Below are positions 59,154 through 64,000 of a stretch of DNA of 64,000 nt, one piece after another (positions within the stretch are counted from its first letter, which is position 1; the number at the start of each line of letters is the position of its first letter). The stretch spans positions 1 to 64,000 of the forward strand of contig JADZEK010000016.1 of NCBI GenBank assembly GCA_020850595.1, in the 5' to 3' direction. This DNA comes from Anaerolineales bacterium. Its GTDB lineage: Bacteria; Chloroflexota; Anaerolineae; Anaerolineales; UBA6663. Below the pieces are notes generated by a model that made no database searches, was not told the origin of the DNA, and saw only the letters and a list, made by a program, of their open reading frames with translations. Position numbers and translations under genes: made by a program.

Positions 59154-61016
59154 ATGCAGCCGCATGCCCCCACAATGCAAGTGCCGGCTTCGCTCGACCT
59201 CGTGGCGCGCGCGCGCCTGGGCCTCAACGGCCTGGCCGGCTCAGTGAACCCCGCGCTGGACCACGAGCCCTACTTCGTGACGCTGCTGAACGCCCGCCCG
59301 GCGTATATGGTGCATTGGAGCTCGATGGTCTCCGGGGTGCTTCCCAAATTCGTAGAGACCCTGGCGCTCCTGCGCTGCATGTCGGGCAGCAGCGACCACC
59401 TGGAGATGGAAACCGGGCTGCTCCAATCGGTGCTGAACAACATCGCCGGCGACGGGCTCATCTATGATCGCCGGCGCCCCGACCGGCCCTGGAACGTGGG
59501 CGTGGGCTACGGCCGCAAGAACTGGGACGAGGATTACTCCTGCCTGGCCGGTGACGGCCGCCTGCTGTGCGGCCTGGATTACTACGCCCAGGCCACAGGC
59601 GATGAACTGTGGGTGCGCCAGATGCAGCGCACGGCCGAGCGCATGCTGGAACTGGCCATCGTCAAGGACGATTACGCCTACTATCCCAACGTGGGCTGCG
59701 GCAACGACTTCAGCTACCCGCGCGAATCCGGCTGGGTCAACACCGATGAGCCGGCCGGCCCCCAGGAAGGCTCGGAAGGGGCGACGACTTTCTACTTGGG
59801 TCTGCCGATCCGCGGCCTCATTCGCTGGTACCTGCGCAGCGGCGACGATCGGTTCCTGCGCCTCTGCCGCCAGTTCGCCAACTTCATCGTCCAACCTCGC
59901 TATTGGGGCGGGGCGGTCGAACAGGAGCCTGCCTTTGGCGCCGAGCGCGGGCACTTCTGGGGTCACTTCCACGGCAACCTGGCCGCCCTGCGCAGCCTTC
60001 TGGAGTTTGCCCTGGTCGCCAATGACTTCCGCCTGAAGACCTTCGTGCGCGATGGGTACGAGTGGGCCTGGCACCAGCTCAACCCGCGCCTCGGCGTGGA
60101 TATCGCCCTGGAGAGCTGTGCCATCGGCGACTTGGTGGCGCTCGGCGTGCAGCTCTCCAGCGCCGGGCTGGGCGATTTCTGGGATCAGGTGGACGTCTTG
60201 GTGCGCAACGCCCTCGCCGAAGCGCAAATCACCGACCTGGCGGCCATCACGCGCCTGAGCGAAGCCGGGCCGGTGCGCCCGCTGGGGTCCGCCTATGGCG
60301 CGCCGTACGATGCCCGCTTCACGCACAGCTTGTTGAAAGAGCCGCTGCCCAACCAGGAGACCAGCGACCGGGTGCTTGAGCGCTCACTGGGCTCATTCGT
60401 CTGGCAACTGGTGAATGGGAAATACCAAACGCCGGTGGGCGTCCAGTGCTGCACGGCGAATGGCAATCAGGGCTTTTACTACGCGTGGGAAGCGGCGGTG
60501 CGCGGGGCCGGGGACACCGCAACCGTCAACTTGTTCTTCAACCGCTTCTCGCCCTGGCTCGATGTGTTCAGCCACCTGCCGTACGAGGGCCGGGTCGAGA
60601 TTCAGAACAAGCGCGCCCGCTCCCTCCAGGTGCGCATTCCCGGCTGGGTCAAGCCCAGCGCGCTCAAGTGCAGCGTGAACGGCGTGCTGGTCGAGCCCGG
60701 TTGGTGTGGGCGCTACGCCACGTTCGCTGACCTCCCGGCCACCGCGCGCCTGACCTTGGAGTTTCCCCAGGCGCAGGAAACGGTCGAGCTAATGATCCCG
60801 TTCCTGAATGCCCGCCAGATGCGCGGCCTGGTCCGCAATACCTATACGTTCAAAGGCTCCACCTGCCTGGGTGTCAAAGACACGGAAAACGTCTTCAGCG
60901 CCGAATACCCGTGGGTGAAGCTCTATCAGCATCCGGAATACCGCCAGGGGCAGGCCCCGCTGGTCACGGCGCCGTATCACGTTGTTGAGCGGCCCATCGC
61001 CTGGTACCAGGAGTGA
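59154..61016 (+). CDS. GH127/GH146-like glycoside hydrolase (beta-L-arabinofuranosidase type)
   Basis: 620 residues with an (alpha/alpha)6-barrel first half and beta-sandwich second half. It contains GDGRLLCGLDYYAQATGD, HFWGHFHGNL, ESCAIGDLVALGVQL and GVQCCTANGNQGFYYAW near residue 428; the paired Cys fits the nucleophile region of GH127 enzymes. No signal peptide, so probably cytosolic. It likely removes arabinofuranose or a related sugar from oligosaccharides. Neighbours give no operon partner. Confidence 0.78.
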   Translation: MQPHAPTMQVPASLDLVARARLGLNGLAGSVNPALDHEPYFVTLLNARPAYMVHWSSMVSGVLPKFVETLALLRCMSGSSDHLEMETGLLQSVLNNIAGDGLIYDRRRPDRPWNVGVGYGRKNWDEDYSCLAGDGRLLCGLDYYAQATGDELWVRQMQRTAERMLELAIVKDDYAYYPNVGCGNDFSYPRESGWVNTDEPAGPQEGSEGATTFYLGLPIRGLIRWYLRSGDDRFLRLCRQFANFIVQPRYWGGAVEQEPAFGAERGHFWGHFHGNLAALRSLLEFALVANDFRLKTFVRDGYEWAWHQLNPRLGVDIALESCAIGDLVALGVQLSSAGLGDFWDQVDVLVRNALAEAQITDLAAITRLSEAGPVRPLGSAYGAPYDARFTHSLLKEPLPNQETSDRVLERSLGSFVWQLVNGKYQTPVGVQCCTANGNQGFYYAWEAAVRGAGDTATVNLFFNRFSPWLDVFSHLPYEGRVEIQNKRARSLQVRIPGWVKPSALKCSVNGVLVEPGWCGRYATFADLPATARLTLEFPQAQETVELMIPFLNARQMRGLVRNTYTFKGSTCLGVKDTENVFSAEYPWVKLYQHPEYRQGQAPLVTAPYHVVERPIAWYQE

Positions 61017-61139
61017 CCCGGCCTCGCCGCCGCTGAAACCAACACTGCCGCGACGCACCGGGGGTGTCGCGCGAGGCGCCCGAATGCGCCACCGGTAGTG
61101 GGCCACCCTCCGGGCGGGCGGGAACGGGTAAGGCCTCGG

Positions 61140-62264
61140 CTAAGGCCGGTAGGCCCAGACCGTGCCTTGCGGGTCTACGACGCCGGGCTGGCGTGAGCCG
61201 CCAACCAGATAGAACACTTCGCCCACGCCCGCGCCCGACACGCCATACAGCCCGTGGCCGTCGGACAGATCAAACGTCTCCACCCAACGGTTGGCGGCGA
61301 AGTCGAACATCGCCACCGTCGTGACCACCTGCTCGGGGAAGACCGACAGCAGTTCGCCGCCCGCCACGTACAGCCGGTCGCCGGCCACGGCCGCCGCAAA
61401 GCCCGCCCGCGGGAAACGCATGTCCGGCCCAACCCGCCAGGTGTCGCTGGCCGGGTCGTAAATCTCCACTAGATCGTAATCCTGATAGAGTCCCAGCGCC
61501 CCTCGAGCGCGTAGGGCTTGCCGTCGTACGCCACGGCGCTCAAGTGCTCGCGCATCGTCGGCATGGGGGCCGGCGCCGTCCAAGCGTCGGCGGCGGGGTC
61601 GTAACGCAGCAGCGAGGCGAAGTCTGTGTCGAACGGGTCGGCGGGCTGCCCGCCGACGAGGTAGATGTAGTCGCCCAACCACACCGGCGCGGCCGCAATG
61701 CGCCCGTCGGGGATCTGCGCAATCGCGCTCCACGCCTCCGCCGCCGGGTCATAGACGTGGTCTTGCTGCGCGCTCCCGCAGTCCTCGCAGTCGCTCAGGT
61801 CACCGAAGACATACACGCGCCCCGCGTACCCCACGGCCATAGCGTGGTGCAGCTTGATCCGCAGGTTGGGCAGGGCGGTCCAGCGGTTGGCGGCCGGGTC
61901 GAACACGGCGAAGTCAGACACGGGGTTGATGAACGTCGCGCCGCGCACCGCGCCGGCGGGCAGGTAGATCAGGCCCGCGAGCACCGCCACGGCTTTTTCG
62001 GCGCGGGCGTTCGCCATGCCTGCCAGCCGCACCCACTCGCCGCGCGGCAGGTTCGCCACGTCCACCAGCGTGCGCGCGGGGCCGCGCGTGGGCGTGGGTG
62101 TCGCTGTCGCCGGGGCGGCGGTGTAGGTGGGCGCGAGTGTGGCGGTGTCCTTGGGCGGCGGGGCCGTCAGCGTGGCAGTGGCGCTGGCGCAGGCGTCGGC
62201 GTCGGCGCAGCCGGCGACAGCCGCCAACACCCCCCGCGGACAACCTTAACTGTAATGGCCGCAT
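61140..62264 (-). pseudogene. kelch-repeat lipoprotein broken by two frameshifts
   Basis: Reading from ATG 62264 gives MRPLQLRLSAG and then, after a one-base shift in a six-C run (62230-62235), VLAAVAGC, a lipobox. A Thr/Pro linker follows (TAPPPKDTATLAPTYTAAP), then kelch-like repeats (FINPVSDFAVFDPAANRWTA, YIYLVGGQPAD, RYDPAADAWTAPAP). At about 61480-61502 the frame ends prematurely (GRWDSIRITI stop) but continues one frame away as LYQDYDLVEIYDPASDTWRVG to the stop at 61140. Both shifts lie at or near C-runs, so sequencing error is possible. If intact it would be a surface beta-propeller of about 370 residues. Confidence 0.75.
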
Positions 62265-62316
62265 GCCCATTGTTTTCATTACATCGCCTGCTGTCTCCTG
62301 CCCAAGGTCGGCCATG

Positions 62317-62322
62317 TATAAT
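62317..62322 (+). promoter_or_regulatory. -10 element of the double-cyclophilin lipoprotein gene
   Basis: TATAAT, 43 bp before the GTG at 62365. The -35 is weak. It is divergent from the kelch pseudogene. Confidence 0.5.
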
Positions 62323-62364
62323 ACGCAGCGCTGTCCAGCCTGATTGGTCTCTTGGAGAAACCTT

Positions 62365-63624
<1,260 letters not shown>

Positions 63625-63652
63625 TCACCCAGCCGACAGACAAGGAGCGGAC

Positions 63653-64000
63653 ATGGACTTAGGCCTGAAGGGTAAAGCAGTCTACGTAGCCGGGGCGAGC
63701 AAGGGGTTGGGCGCAGCGACGGCCCGGCAGTTCGCCCGCGAGGGCGCGCGCGTCGCCATCAACTCGCGTGACCCCATTAAGCTGGCCGCCACCGCCGCCG
63801 ACATCGCGGCCGAGACTGGCAGCGAGGTCGTTCCCGTGCCCGGCGACGTCATGAGCGCCGTGGAAGTTGAGCGCAGCGTGGCGCAAGCCGCCGAGCGCCT
63901 GGGCGGGCTAGACATCATGGTCACCAACAACGGCGGTCCCCCGCCCGGCAAGTTCGATGACCTCGACGACGCCGCCTGGCAGAAGGCGATTGACCTGCAA
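63653..64000 (+). CDS. SDR-family oxidoreductase (N-terminal part, runs off the window)
   Basis: 116 residues are visible from ATG 63653 with AAGGAG upstream. The Rossmann start is GKAVYVAGASKGLGAATA (TGxxxGxG-like, with Ala for Thr), then GARVAINSRD and VTNNGGPPPG, where NNAG is NNGG. This resembles FabG-like 3-oxoacyl reductases or NAD-dependent relatives. The catalytic Ser-Tyr-Lys region lies beyond the end. It follows the PPIase gene by 28 nt and may be co-transcribed. Confidence 0.88.
   Translation, partial: MDLGLKGKAVYVAGASKGLGAATARQFAREGARVAINSRDPIKLAATAADIAAETGSEVVPVPGDVMSAVEVERSVAQAAERLGGLDIMVTNNGGPPPGKFDDLDDAAWQKAIDLQ

Noticed and set aside
61140-61733. Separate gene on the minus strand covering the kelch C-terminus
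   Set aside because: Its first 80 residues are out-of-frame sequence of the upstream kelch repeats; only the part after about 61500 is real, as the continuation of the frameshifted gene.

Overview
The window is about 64 kb of very GC-rich bacterial DNA with dense genes, many start/stop overlaps of the ATGA or GTGA kind, and sigma70-type promoters (TTGACA/TATAAT). Thr/Pro-rich linkers on lipoproteins and surface proteins, a RIO kinase beside rsgA, paired ATP-grasp/GCS2 ligases and an F420-type LLM oxidoreductase together suggest a member of the Chloroflexota (Anaerolineae-like). That is an inference from gene content; no 16S gene is present.

Layout. 1-2464: a RIO-type kinase, rsgA and a small protein repeating the RIO N-terminal motif. 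2636-2838: an isolated 22-codon gene with its own promoter, Shine-Dalgarno and terminator. 2973-16608 (minus strand): one tightly packed 13-gene run holding a MoxR AAA ATPase, an unknown protein, a DAO-type FAD oxidoreductase, a VWA protein with an HExxH site, two copies of a module (helical protein plus PaaK-like adenylate-forming enzyme), a radical SAM enzyme, PdxH, PnuC, an esterase and a NadR-like enzyme. 16753-22043: a HypE-like protein, a GH1 glucosidase and a xylose operon (xylA-xylB) with a palindromic operator. 22318-29118: a USP-like membrane protein and a GTPase/GAP1-like system with two membrane-anchored accessory proteins.

29498-35433: an FG-GAP surface protein; a retron-like unit (ncRNA closed by a perfect 16-bp a1/a2 repeat, then a reverse transcriptase) one base from an EttA-type ABC-F gene; a predicted structured RNA of about 300 nt closed by a 26-bp near-perfect stem that encodes a 23-aa lasso-leader-like peptide; and a PF14907-like nucleotidyltransferase. 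35520-44772: CitE/MaoC pair, LLM oxidoreductase, hydrolase, a GGDEF-STAND-TPR protein, a 142-bp MITE with an 8-bp target duplication, and a cytosolic subtilase with a CBM48-like tail.

44846-52373: a peptide-type biosynthetic cluster (esterase, methyltransferase, three ATP-grasp-type ligases, a GCS2 carboxylate-amine ligase), then an MBL hydrolase. 52490-57652: an MFS relic, tRNA-Lys, a CCA-adding enzyme, hpt, tdk, bL31 fused to an RNA polymerase alpha-CTD-like domain, bL27, bL21 and tRNA-Glu. 57795-64000: an orphan PD-(D/E)XK protein, a GH127-like hydrolase, a frameshifted kelch lipoprotein, a double-cyclophilin lipoprotein and a truncated SDR. Six copies of a REP-like G/C-rich palindrome lie in intergenic gaps, all in one orientation.

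The strongest candidates for undescribed biology are the MoxR/VWA/adenylation/radical-SAM operon, the leader-peptide RNA at 33.9-34.2 kb and the compact retron. All functional statements come from reading motifs by eye; no database search was run.
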